From: Candidatus Zixiibacteriota bacterium
Lineage (GTDB): Bacteria; Desulfobacterota; Binatia; UBA9968
Direction of reading: 5' to 3'
Length of the DNA: 64,000 bases
Assembly (NCBI GenBank): GCA_035574315.1
Contig: DATLYW010000012.1
Location: forward strand, 124,001 to 188,000
Under the pieces are notes generated by a model. It saw only the letters and a list, made by a program, of their open reading frames with translations. It made no database searches and was not told the DNA's origin. Both the position numbers and the translations under genes were made by a program. This document shows, one piece after another, positions 1 to 8,447 of the stretch (its first letter is position 1; each line of letters begins with the position of its first letter).

Positions 1-1
1 C

Positions 2-2065
2 GCTCCGGCCGTCACCGAGGCAGTCGCCTGGGGAGAGGATGGCCGGGTGCGGGCTCAGGCCTCGCGGCTGCGCGCGATACTGCCCGGCGCCAACGGGAAC
101 GCCTCCGCGACGGAGCCTTTTTGGGTCGCGCGGCAAGGCAAATCCTATTTCGGCGGGGTCTACTTCGTTCGCGGATCGGAGCCCTACATGACCATCGCCG
201 TCCCCATCGAGCGCTTTGCGGGCGATGTCATCGGCGTGCTGCAGGCGGAAGTCAACCTGAAGTACATCGGCGACGTCGTCTCCGCGATCAAGGTGGGCAA
301 GGCCGGCTACGCCTATCTGGTGGCGCGCTCGGGGGATCTGATCGCGCATCCGGACATCAGCCTCGTGCTGCAACGGCGCAACGCAGGCAAGCTGGCTCAG
401 GTCCAGGCGGCGTTCAGCACCGCTGCCCCGACGGAGGCGCAAATCGCAACGAGCCTGCAGGGGCAGCGGGTGTTCAGCTCGCGTGCGACGATTCCGGCCC
501 TGAACTGGGCGGTGTTCATCGAACGGCCTGTCGCGGAGGCTTACGAGCCGCTCTACGCTTCCATGCTGCGTACCTCCACGCTGCTGCTCGTGGGTCTCGG
601 CATGGCGCTCATCGCAAGTCTGCTGGTGGCGCGTCGCGTGGTCCGGCCGCTGCGCGTTCTTCGTCAAGGCGCGCAGCGGATCGGCGGCGGCGACCTGGAT
701 CACCGGCTCGACATCCAGACCGGGGACGAGCTCCAGTCCGTGGCGGAAGAGTTCAATCGGATGGCGGAGCAACTCAGGGACTCCTACGCCAATCTGGAGC
801 GAAAGGTCGAAGACCGCACGCGCGAGCTGACGGAATCCCTGGAGCAGCAGATGGCGACGAGCGCGATCCTGCGGGTGATCGCCGAATCGCCGGCCGACGC
901 GCGACCGGTCCTCGACGCCGTCGCCGAGAGCGCCGCCCGGCTCTGCGACGCCCGGGACGCCGCGATCCTCCTGGAAGCCCACGGCGAGCTGCATCTGGCG
1001 GCGCACCACGGTCCCATCGGAATCGGCGCCGCGACCGGGGGGCGGCTGGTCATCTCGCGCGATTCGGTGGGGGGCAGCGCTTTCCTCGACGCCAAGACCG
1101 TTCACGTCGATGACCTCCTGGCTTCCTCCGAATTCCCGAGAAGCCGGGCGTTTGCGGAAAAGTACGGGAACCGGACGGTGCTCGCCGCTCCGGTGCTGCG
1201 AAAAGGGACGCCGATCGGAGTCATCCTGATCCGCCGCGCGGAGGTCCGGCCTTTCTCGGACAAGCAAATCGCCCTGCTCAACACCTTCGCCGATCAGGCG
1301 ATGATCGCCATCGAGAACGTACGGCTGTTCCGGGAGATTCAGGAGAAAAACGCCCAGCTCGAAGCCGCCAACAAGCACAAATCGCAATTTCTCGCCAATG
1401 TGAGTCACGAGCTGCGGACGCCGCTCAACTCGATCATCGGTTTCACGCGCCTGGTGCTGCGGCGGACCGAGGGGATGATTTCCCCGCTGCAAAAAGAAAA
1501 TCTCCAGAAGGTCGTGGTCAGCTCGGAGCACCTGCTGAGCCTCATCAACGGCCTGCTCGACCTATCCAAGATCGAGGCCGGCCGCATGGAGGTGTTCGCG
1601 GAGACCTTCAAGCTGGAGGAGGTCGTGCGGCTGGCCACGGCCACCGTGGAACCGATGCTGAAAGACGGGCGAGTGCGGCTGGTGACCGATCTCGCCCCCG
1701 ACATTCCTCTGGTCAGAACCGACCGGGACAAGCTCAAGCAGGTCATCATCAATCTTTTGAGCAACTCCGTGAAATTCACGGAACGAGGCGAGATCCGGAT
1801 TCGGGCGGTCAACCATGACGGGACTCTCGAGCTTGCGGTTTCCGACACCGGGATCGGCATGAAGAAGGAAGCCCTCGACTACATTTTCGAGGAGTTTCGC
1901 CAGGTGGACATGTCGACCACCCGGAAATACGGGGGGACCGGCCTGGGGCTGGCGATCGTGAAACGCCTGGTGAACTTGCTCGGCGGAGAGATCTCGGTCG
2001 AAAGCGAGGAGGGCAAGGGTTCGACGTTCACGGTGACCCTGCCGGCGTGCCCGCCGGCGGCGTAG
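2..2065 (+). CDS. dCache-HAMP-GAF sensor histidine kinase (5' end outside window)
   Basis: Membrane sensor kinase. The frame is open from base 2 with no start before it, so the N-terminus is missing; 687 residues are visible. Domains by visible residue: distal half of a periplasmic dCache sensor (about 1-185), transmembrane helix (about 190-210), HAMP, GAF (about 290-440), then HisKA with the phospho-acceptor His at about 469 in VSHELRTP, and HATPase_c with the N box NLLSNSVKF, DTGIGM and GGTGLGLAIV. All kinase motifs are intact. It ends 50 bases before a lone receiver gene on the same strand, its obvious partner. A GTG at 47 could be read as a start but would cut the sensor domain, so I reject it. 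The ligand is unknown; dCache domains usually bind small organic molecules. Confidence 0.93.
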   Translation, partial: APAVTEAVAWGEDGRVRAQASRLRAILPGANGNASATEPFWVARQGKSYFGGVYFVRGSEPYMTIAVPIERFAGDVIGVLQAEVNLKYIGDVVSAIKVGKAGYAYLVARSGDLIAHPDISLVLQRRNAGKLAQVQAAFSTAAPTEAQIATSLQGQRVFSSRATIPALNWAVFIERPVAEAYEPLYASMLRTSTLLLVGLGMALIASLLVARRVVRPLRVLRQGAQRIGGGDLDHRLDIQTGDELQSVAEEFNRMAEQLRDSYANLERKVEDRTRELTESLEQQMATSAILRVIAESPADARPVLDAVAESAARLCDARDAAILLEAHGELHLAAHHGPIGIGAATGGRLVISRDSVGGSAFLDAKTVHVDDLLASSEFPRSRAFAEKYGNRTVLAAPVLRKGTPIGVILIRRAEVRPFSDKQIALLNTFADQAMIAIENVRLFREIQEKNAQLEAANKHKSQFLANVSHELRTPLNSIIGFTRLVLRRTEGMISPLQKENLQKVVVSSEHLLSLINGLLDLSKIEAGRMEVFAETFKLEEVVRLATATVEPMLKDGRVRLVTDLAPDIPLVRTDRDKLKQVIINLLSNSVKFTERGEIRIRAVNHDGTLELAVSDTGIGMKKEALDYIFEEFRQVDMSTTRKYGGTGLGLAIVKRLVNLLGGEISVESEEGKGSTFTVTLPACPPAA

Positions 2066-2115
2066 CCGTTTTCTGGAGACCCGCGAGCCGGACGCGCGTC
2101 GAGAGCGGAGGCAGC

Positions 2116-2481
2116 ATGGCACAGAAGACGATTCTCGTGGTGGACGACACCGAACTCAATCGTGATCTCGTCGTTCAGCTGCTCGGCGACGACTACCATG
2201 TCCTGGAGGCCGCCAACGGAGAGGAGGGGCTGGCAAAAGCCGAGCGGGAGCGGCCCGATCTGATTCTCATGGACCTCGGGATGCCGGTGATGGATGGCTG
2301 GGAGGCCACCCGCCGCCTCAAGGCCAACGACGAGCTTCGCCACATTCCCGTGATCGCGGTGACCTCCCATGCCATGGTCGGTGACGAGATGCAGGCGCGC
2401 GCGGCCGGCTGCGACGATTACATCGCAAAGCCGATCGACGAGATCCTGCTGATCGAAAAGGTAAAAAGGTTCATCGGATAG
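2116..2481 (+). CDS. single-domain response regulator (CheY/DivK-like receiver)
   Basis: Receiver domain of 121 residues with no output domain. Acidic pair D10/D11, phospho-acceptor D53 in LILMDLGMP, T83 and K105 (IAKPID) are all present, so it should accept phosphate. The ATG at 2116 is chosen because GGAGG lies just upstream and the receiver fold starts immediately; the open frame runs back to 2047 without a domain. It probably receives phosphate from the upstream kinase and passes it on by protein contact. A second receiver, fused to a cyclase, lies about 1 kb downstream and could compete for the same kinase. Confidence 0.92.
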   Translation: MAQKTILVVDDTELNRDLVVQLLGDDYHVLEAANGEEGLAKAERERPDLILMDLGMPVMDGWEATRRLKANDELRHIPVIAVTSHAMVGDEMQARAAGCDDYIAKPIDEILLIEKVKRFIG

Positions 2482-2506
2482 CGCGACCGTTCCAGAGGGG
2501 GAATTC

Positions 2507-3490
2507 ATGAGACTCTGCAAGCCGGTCCTGGGGAGTGTCCTGGCGTTCCTCCCGCTCTGCTGGAAGTTCGCTTTCGCGCAGCACGAGGTGAAAGTCTGGA
2601 AAATTGGCGTGCTCGCCTCGAGCAGCCGCGCGCTCAACGCCTCCCGCGAGGAAGCTTTACGAGCGGGGCTGCGCGACCTGGGCTATCGCGAGAACGGGAA
2701 CGTCGTGTTTGAATATCGCTACGCGGAAGGCCGGCTGGAGCGGCTGCCGGCCCTCGCCCGGGAACTGGTGGAGGCCGGAGTCGATGTGATCGTTGTCGGC
2801 GGCACCCGGGTCGCCGTGGCCGCCAGACAAGCGACCGCCACGGTTCCGATCGTTGCCGCCGGGGCTGGCGACCTCGTCAGGGCGGGGCTGGTGAAGAGCT
2901 TCACCTATCCCGGAGGCAACGTCACGGGCGTGTCCAGGCGCTCCCCCGATTTCCTGGGAAAACGGCTGGAGATCTTGAAGCGCGCGGTTCCGACGATCCG
3001 GCGCGCGGCGGTTCTCTCCAACGCCGCCAATCCCGCACACGAGCGGACTTTCAACGAGGTCGAGCTCGGCGCCCGGACGCTCGGCATGACCGCAGAGCTG
3101 GTCGCGGTGCGAGGCCCCGGCGATTTCGACCGGGCCTTCGGCGCAATCGCCAGGAGCGCCGACTCGCTGTTCCTGGCCGCCGATGCGCTGTTCAACAGCC
3201 ACATCGAGGCGCTCGTCGGATTGGCGGCAAGACATCGAGTGCCGGCGATCTATCCGCGAAGCGACTACGTCGAGGCCGGAGGGCTGATGAGCTATGCGGT
3301 CGACCTCAATGACCTCGCCCGGCGCTCCGCCTGGTACATCGATCAGATCTTCAAGGGACTCAGGCCCGGCGACTTGTCGATGACCGAGCCGATCAGGTTC
3401 GAGTGGGTGATCCACCTCGGAACCGCGGCGAAACTCGGGCTTTCGATGCCGCCCGAAGCGGTCGCGAGGGCCGACAGGGTCGTTCGCTAG
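2507..3490 (+). CDS. periplasmic ABC-type substrate-binding protein (ABC_sub_bind family)
   Basis: Protein of 327 residues with an N-terminal signal peptide (cleavage probably near FAFA-Q, residue 25) and no lipobox. The fold follows the ABC_sub_bind (TrpX-like) family: the start KIGVLASSSRALNAS, the VDVIVVGGTRVAVAARQAT strand, GGNVTGVS, and a C-terminus ending RADRVVR. The ORF starts 25 bases after the receiver, with AGAGGGGGA as ribosome site, so it is probably cotranscribed with the kinase pair. No ABC permease or ATPase is nearby. It may feed an unlinked transporter or act as the ligand-loaded sensor partner of the dCache kinase. Ligand unknown. Confidence 0.88.
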   Translation: MRLCKPVLGSVLAFLPLCWKFAFAQHEVKVWKIGVLASSSRALNASREEALRAGLRDLGYRENGNVVFEYRYAEGRLERLPALARELVEAGVDVIVVGGTRVAVAARQATATVPIVAAGAGDLVRAGLVKSFTYPGGNVTGVSRRSPDFLGKRLEILKRAVPTIRRAAVLSNAANPAHERTFNEVELGARTLGMTAELVAVRGPGDFDRAFGAIARSADSLFLAADALFNSHIEALVGLAARHRVPAIYPRSDYVEAGGLMSYAVDLNDLARRSAWYIDQIFKGLRPGDLSMTEPIRFEWVIHLGTAAKLGLSMPPEAVARADRVVR

Positions 3491-3524
3491 GGGGCCGGAG
3501 GCGTCAGACGCCGGGGCAGGGCCG

Positions 3525-4605
3525 ATGGCGGGAAAGATCCTCATCGTCGACGACGAGCCGTTCAACCTCGATCTCCTCGAGCAGGAGCTGGCCGAGCAGG
3601 GATACGCGATCGAAAGGGCTGCCGACGGCATCGAGGCTCTGGAAAAAATCCCGCGCTTCCTTCCCGACCTCATCCTGCTCGACTACATGATGCCCCGAAT
3701 GAACGGCATCGAGGTCCTCAAGCGCCTCAGGGCCGACGATACCTTCAAGGGAATTCCCGTGGTCCTGCTCACCGCCAAGGCGACACAGGAGGACAAGGTC
3801 CGCGGCCTCGACGCGGGCGCCGAGGACTACGTCGTCAAGCCGTTCGATTCGGTCGAGCTCCTGGCTCGGGTTCGCGCCATGCTGCGCCTCAAGCAAATGC
3901 ACGACGCGCTCCAGGAATGGAACCGGACCCTCACGGACAGGGTTGCCCGGCAGGTCGAAGAGCTGCAGCGGATGAACCGTCTCAAACGCTACCTCTCACC
4001 TCAGGTGGCCGACACGATCCTCAGGGAGGACCAGGATCTCTTCAAGAGCCACCGGCGCGAGATCACCGTGGTTTTCCTCGATCTGCGCGGGTTTACGGCG
4101 TTCTCGGAGGGCGCGGAGCCCGAAGAGGTGATGGAGGTCCTGCGCCACTACCACGCGGAGATGGGAAAGCTGATCTTCGAGTTCGGCGGCACGCTCGAGC
4201 GCTTTGCGGGCGACGGTATCATGGTGTTTTTCAACGACCCGATTCCCTGCCGGGATCATACGGAAAAGGCCGCGCGCATGTCGCTCGCCATGCGCGCGCG
4301 TCGGCGAGCTGCGCCGAGAATGGCTCAAGAACGGCTATGAGCTGGATCTCGGCATCGGGCTGGCGGCGGGCTACGCCACCCTCGGCAACATCGGGTTCGA
4401 AGGGAGGCTCGATTACGGCGCCATCGGCAACGTGACCAATCTGGCGGCGCGTCTGTGCGGCGAGGCGAAGGGCGGTCAAATCCTCACCAATCGGAAAACC
4501 CTCGTGAGGATCGAATATGCCGTGCATGCCGAGGCGGTCGGCGAGTTCGAGCTGAAAGGCTTCAATCGCCCGATTGCAGCGTTCAACATCCTTGCCGTCC
4601 GTTAG
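3525..4605 (+). pseudogene. receiver-class III nucleotide cyclase, split by a frameshift
   Basis: The reading frame from ATG 3525 encodes a full receiver (LIVDDEP, phospho-acceptor in LILLDYMMP, KPFDS), a coiled linker, then the first half of a class III cyclase with the two metal-site aspartates (FLDLRGFT and FAGDGIMVFF). It runs out of register in the alternating GC run at 4292-4300 and stops at 4340. The rest of the cyclase (GYATLGNIG, DYGAIGNVTNLAARL with the transition-state Asn and Arg) continues one frame over to 4605. Removing one base would give about 359 residues. It is either a real recent mutation or an assembly error. As read, the protein lacks half its active site. Its receiver would link phosphotransfer to cyclic-nucleotide synthesis. 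Confidence 0.85.
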
Positions 4606-4768
4606 ACCACGGAGGATTTCGAACGGCGATGCTGCTTTTTCCGGTCTGCTTCTCGGGAGGCTTTTGCCCGTTTGCAGTAGCCGACCCAGCTGAAGTAGAT
4701 ATAGTGCTTTCCCGACCGACCACGCGGACGAACCCGGGCGGCGACCGGGCCCGGTTTCAGCCGAGGCG

Positions 4769-5740
4769 ATGATGAAAACGCTTGCCCTCGCGCTCCTGTT
4801 GCTGGCGGCCCCTGCTCTTGCAGGGGCTCAGGCACGCACGCCGCCGCGTCTGGGGATTCTGCTCCCGGAGCTCGACCGCCCGCAGTCGCAGGCAACCAAG
4901 GGATTGCGCGAAGAGCTCCGGAAACTGGGATACCGCGAGCCCCGCACTCTCTTACTGGAAATCCGCAACACCAAAGGCGACCGCGCCGCGCTGGAGCCTG
5001 CAGCCCGCGACCTTGCGGCGGCGAAGACGGACGTGATCTTCACCATGGGCACGCGGGCGACCCGAGCGGCAAAGGCGGCCACCACCGAAATTCCCGTGGT
5101 CTTCGTCCATCCGGCCGACCCGGTGGCGCTGGGCCTGGTCAAAGAGGTTGGGGGATCGGGAGGAAACCTTACCGGCGTGGCGGGCTTTGCCCTCCAGGCC
5201 ACGGAAAGACGCCTGCAGCTCCTGAAGGAGCTGATCCCGGCGCTGCGGCGCGTCGTCGTTTTCTATGACGCCAACGACAGGTTCTCGCGCGCCAATTACG
5301 CCCTCGTCGCCGAAGCGGCGCCGCGCCTCGGAGTCGATCTCCTGGGGCGCGGGGTCAAGTCGACCGACGAGCTGCGGGCGACGCTGGGCGCGCTTCAAAC
5401 CACCGGCGGCGACGCTCTCTTTCACATGCCGGACGACCTGATCGAGGGCGAGGGCGATTTTATTTTCGATACGGCGCGGCGGAAGAAGCTGCCTTCGATG
5501 TTCCACGAAGAAGTCTGGGCGATCAGGGGGGCGACCGCCGCCTATGGCCCGGACTACCACGAAATGGGGCGCCAGGCCGCGCACCTCGTGGTCGAAATCA
5601 TCAAAGGCCGTCCCCCCGGGAGCCTGCCGATCCAGCGCGCCGGGAAGTTCGAGCTGACGCTCAACTACCGGACCGCAAACGTCATTGGCCTCCGTTTTCC
5701 GCCCGACATGCTGAAAAGAGCCGACCGGGTCATCCGCTGA
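4769..5740 (+). CDS. second periplasmic substrate-binding protein (ABC_sub_bind family)
   Basis: Protein of 323 residues with a signal peptide (LALALLLLAAPALAGAQA) and no lipobox cysteine. It is a paralogue of the binding protein at 2507: same opening RLGILLPEL, the TDVIFTMGTRATRAAKAAT strand, GGNLTGVAG, and the matching C-terminus RADRVIR. Two ATGs sit in tandem at 4769 and 4772. It ends 6 bases before the cNMP-permease fusion gene, so the two are almost certainly cotranslated. This suggests the binding protein supplies or senses substrate for that permease, although DASS-type permeases normally need no binding protein. Ligand unknown. Confidence 0.88.
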   Translation: MMKTLALALLLLAAPALAGAQARTPPRLGILLPELDRPQSQATKGLREELRKLGYREPRTLLLEIRNTKGDRAALEPAARDLAAAKTDVIFTMGTRATRAAKAATTEIPVVFVHPADPVALGLVKEVGGSGGNLTGVAGFALQATERRLQLLKELIPALRRVVVFYDANDRFSRANYALVAEAAPRLGVDLLGRGVKSTDELRATLGALQTTGGDALFHMPDDLIEGEGDFIFDTARRKKLPSMFHEEVWAIRGATAAYGPDYHEMGRQAAHLVVEIIKGRPPGSLPIQRAGKFELTLNYRTANVIGLRFPPDMLKRADRVIR

Positions 5741-5746
5741 ACGGCC

Positions 5747-8413
5747 ATGAACGATGTCGCCGAAAGCATACGAAGCATTCCGATCTTCTCGGGGCTTTCG
5801 CGCGAAGACATCGCCAAGATCCTCGGCAAGATGGACGAGGTCTCGCTCGGCCCGGGCGTGACCGTATTTGCCCAGGGAGACGAAGGCGACGCCTTCTACC
5901 TGATCCAGTCGGGAGCCGTCCAGGTGGTCATTGCGGGACCGAGCGGAAGATCGGAGATCATCGCGGTCCTGGGACCGCAGGACTGGTTCGGCGAGATGGC
6001 GCTGCTATCGGGGGAGCCCCGTTCGGCCACGATCGTCACAATCAAAGACACCGCCCTCTGGAAGCTCAGCCGCGACGCGTGGAACGAGCTGATCGAGAAA
6101 CACCCCACCTGGCTGCTTCGATTCTGCGCCACCCTCAGCAAGCGGCTTTCCAGGGCGGACCAGCAATATTCCACCGGGCGCGAGGCGTTCAATTCGCTCG
6201 CCGAGGAATTTTACGCGTCGCGCCCCGCCGAAGAGCAGGCGTTCTTACGCCGCGCCTCGCTCCTCAACACCATCGATCCCGCCACCGTCGGCGAGCTGAT
6301 CGGGACGCAGAGCGCGGCCGTATTTCTCCCCGACCTCCAGAGAACCCTGCTTCCCCTGATCCGCCCGTTAGACTCCACCAGCTACGAGCTGCACGATTTT
6401 TTTCGCCAGTTTCTCAAGGAAAAGCTGGTTGCGGTCGAAGGGCCGCAGGCCAGGCGGGAGCTCCATGCGGGGATCGCGCAGAGGTACGAGGAGCTGGGCC
6501 AGTGGCAGGAGGCGATCCACCACGCGGTCGAAATCCAGGACTGGGAGCGGGTGATCCGGCTCGTCACGGCTCAGGCCGACATGCTCCTCGACAGCGCTCC
6601 CGTGTTCTTGAAGGAGACCCTTGACCGCCTGCCGCGAGACCGCTTTTTCGCCACGCCGCAACTCGTCCACGCAAAAGCCGGCGCCATGGCCCATCTGGGC
6701 GATCTGCCCGGCGCTTTTCGAACGTACCGGGAGGTCCTGTCGCAACTGGCCCAGGGATCCGTCGGAGCCGAGGTCGCAAGCCGCTATCTGGGGATGGCGG
6801 ATGCGCTCTCCCAGCGACAGGAATACACCCAGGCGATCAGCTGCCTGCGAAGCGCCCTGCAGCTCGTCGAGCACGAAGTAGCGCGCTCCGCGGACTATCC
6901 GCCCGACGGGTACACGGAGGCCGGCGGGCCGCTGGCCACGGTCGTGCCGAAGTCGGGCGCACGGGTGCGCGCGCTCTTGTCGAGGCTGCTCGGCCCGTCC
7001 ACCGACTGGCTCAGACGCTCCTCTTTCAGTAAAGCCTTCGGGGCGGCCCTCGGCCTGGGCGTTTGGGCTTATCTCTGGTTCGCGGAGCCGGACATCGGTC
7101 TTGACCTCGGCGCCACCAAGCTTCTCGGACTGCTGTCCCTGACGCTGATCTACTGGGTTTTTTGGGTGCTCCCCGATTATGGCGTCGCGCTGATTTTCGC
7201 CCTGGGGCTGATCCTCGCCCGTCTCGCTTCCCCCGAAAGCGTACTGGGAGGGTTCGCCTCGACCACCTGGTTCATGACGCTCGCTGTGCTCGGGCTGGGA
7301 GCCGCGATCACGGGATCCGGGCTCTTCTATCGCCTCTCTCTCCATCTGGTGCGGCTGTTCCCGCTCAACTTCTACTGGCAGGTCTTCGCCACGGGACTGA
7401 TGGGAGTGGTCGTCATGGCGCTCATCCCGCAGCAGACCGCCCGGACGGCCATCACGAGCCAGATGCTCGTCAATCTCTCCGAGAGCCTCGGCTACAAAAC
7501 CCCGTCACGGGCCTCCACCGGCTTGTTCGCCGCCAGCTTTCTCGGTCTCGGACAGCTCGGCTTTCTCTTTCTCACCGGATCGACCACGAGCCTGATCGCC
7601 TGGGGCCTCTTGCCCAACGACGTGCGCGCGCAGTTCACCTGGGGCTACTGGTTCGTCGCCGCGCTCCCGCCGACACTGGTCGTGATCGCGGTGATCCTGC
7701 TCTGCATCGCGGTTCTGTTCCGCCCTGAAGTTCAGCCTCGCATCTCGTACAGGATGGTGACAACGCAGCTCGACGTCCTCGGGCCGCTCTCCCACAGGGA
7801 ATGGGTGAGCTTCGCCGTCCTGTGCTTTACCGTGGCCGGCTGGCTTACGGTTTCCTATCACGGGATCGACGGCGCCTGGATCGCTTTGATCGGCTTTGCC
7901 GTCCTGGTCAACACGGGGGCGCTGGGTTGGGGAATCCTGCGAAAGGGAATCGACTGGGAGCTGCTCATCTACATGGGGGTGACGCTGAGCATTCCGAGCC
8001 TCCTCACCCGGGCGCGGATCGACCAGTGGCTGGTCGATCTGATCTCGCCGCTGATCACGCCGTTTCTCGAAAACCCGGCCATGCTCTTCATCGCGATCGC
8101 GCTGCTGACCTACGCCCTGAAGCTTTTCTTCACCAGTTTTCTCACGGTCGTCACGCTGTCGGTCGCGCTGATTCCCCTCTCGGTCGACATCGGCATGAGC
8201 CCGTGGGTGATCGCCATGATCATTCTCATGGCGTCCGAGGTCTGGTTTTTCCCGTTCCAGGTCGACTGGCATACGCTCGCCTACTCGACCTCCGAAAGGA
8301 AAGGCTTCAGCTACCCGTTCATGTGCCGTCTCAACCCTTTCTACGCCCTGGCCTACATCGCGGCGATGATCGCGGCGATCCCCTACTGGCGATACCTGGG
8401 GTTGATGGGGTAG
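5747..8413 (+). CDS. cyclic-nucleotide-binding domain / helical repeat / SLC13-DASS-like permease fusion
   Basis: An 888-residue three-part protein. Residues 1-140 form a cNMP-binding domain with an intact phosphate-binding cassette: E83 in FGEMALL and R92 in GEPRSAT, the usual ribose and phosphate contacts. Residues about 150-380 look like the winged-helix plus TPR region found in MalT/LuxR-type STAND regulators (AEEFYASRPAEEQAFLRRASLL, LHDFFRQFLKEKL, then helical repeats), but without the NTPase. Residues about 430-885 are a polytopic membrane domain resembling SLC13/DASS anion transporters, including GSTTSLIAWGLLP as the likely SNT-type hairpin. Family knowledge would give uptake of dicarboxylate or sulfate-like anions. 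Gating by cAMP or cGMP is my inference from the domain and the flanking cyclases. Confidence 0.82.
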   Translation: MNDVAESIRSIPIFSGLSREDIAKILGKMDEVSLGPGVTVFAQGDEGDAFYLIQSGAVQVVIAGPSGRSEIIAVLGPQDWFGEMALLSGEPRSATIVTIKDTALWKLSRDAWNELIEKHPTWLLRFCATLSKRLSRADQQYSTGREAFNSLAEEFYASRPAEEQAFLRRASLLNTIDPATVGELIGTQSAAVFLPDLQRTLLPLIRPLDSTSYELHDFFRQFLKEKLVAVEGPQARRELHAGIAQRYEELGQWQEAIHHAVEIQDWERVIRLVTAQADMLLDSAPVFLKETLDRLPRDRFFATPQLVHAKAGAMAHLGDLPGAFRTYREVLSQLAQGSVGAEVASRYLGMADALSQRQEYTQAISCLRSALQLVEHEVARSADYPPDGYTEAGGPLATVVPKSGARVRALLSRLLGPSTDWLRRSSFSKAFGAALGLGVWAYLWFAEPDIGLDLGATKLLGLLSLTLIYWVFWVLPDYGVALIFALGLILARLASPESVLGGFASTTWFMTLAVLGLGAAITGSGLFYRLSLHLVRLFPLNFYWQVFATGLMGVVVMALIPQQTARTAITSQMLVNLSESLGYKTPSRASTGLFAASFLGLGQLGFLFLTGSTTSLIAWGLLPNDVRAQFTWGYWFVAALPPTLVVIAVILLCIAVLFRPEVQPRISYRMVTTQLDVLGPLSHREWVSFAVLCFTVAGWLTVSYHGIDGAWIALIGFAVLVNTGALGWGILRKGIDWELLIYMGVTLSIPSLLTRARIDQWLVDLISPLITPFLENPAMLFIAIALLTYALKLFFTSFLTVVTLSVALIPLSVDIGMSPWVIAMIILMASEVWFFPFQVDWHTLAYSTSERKGFSYPFMCRLNPFYALAYIAAMIAAIPYWRYLGLMG

Positions 8414-8447
8414 CGATTCGCCGCGGCTGGCGGGGTTCTCGACCGCA

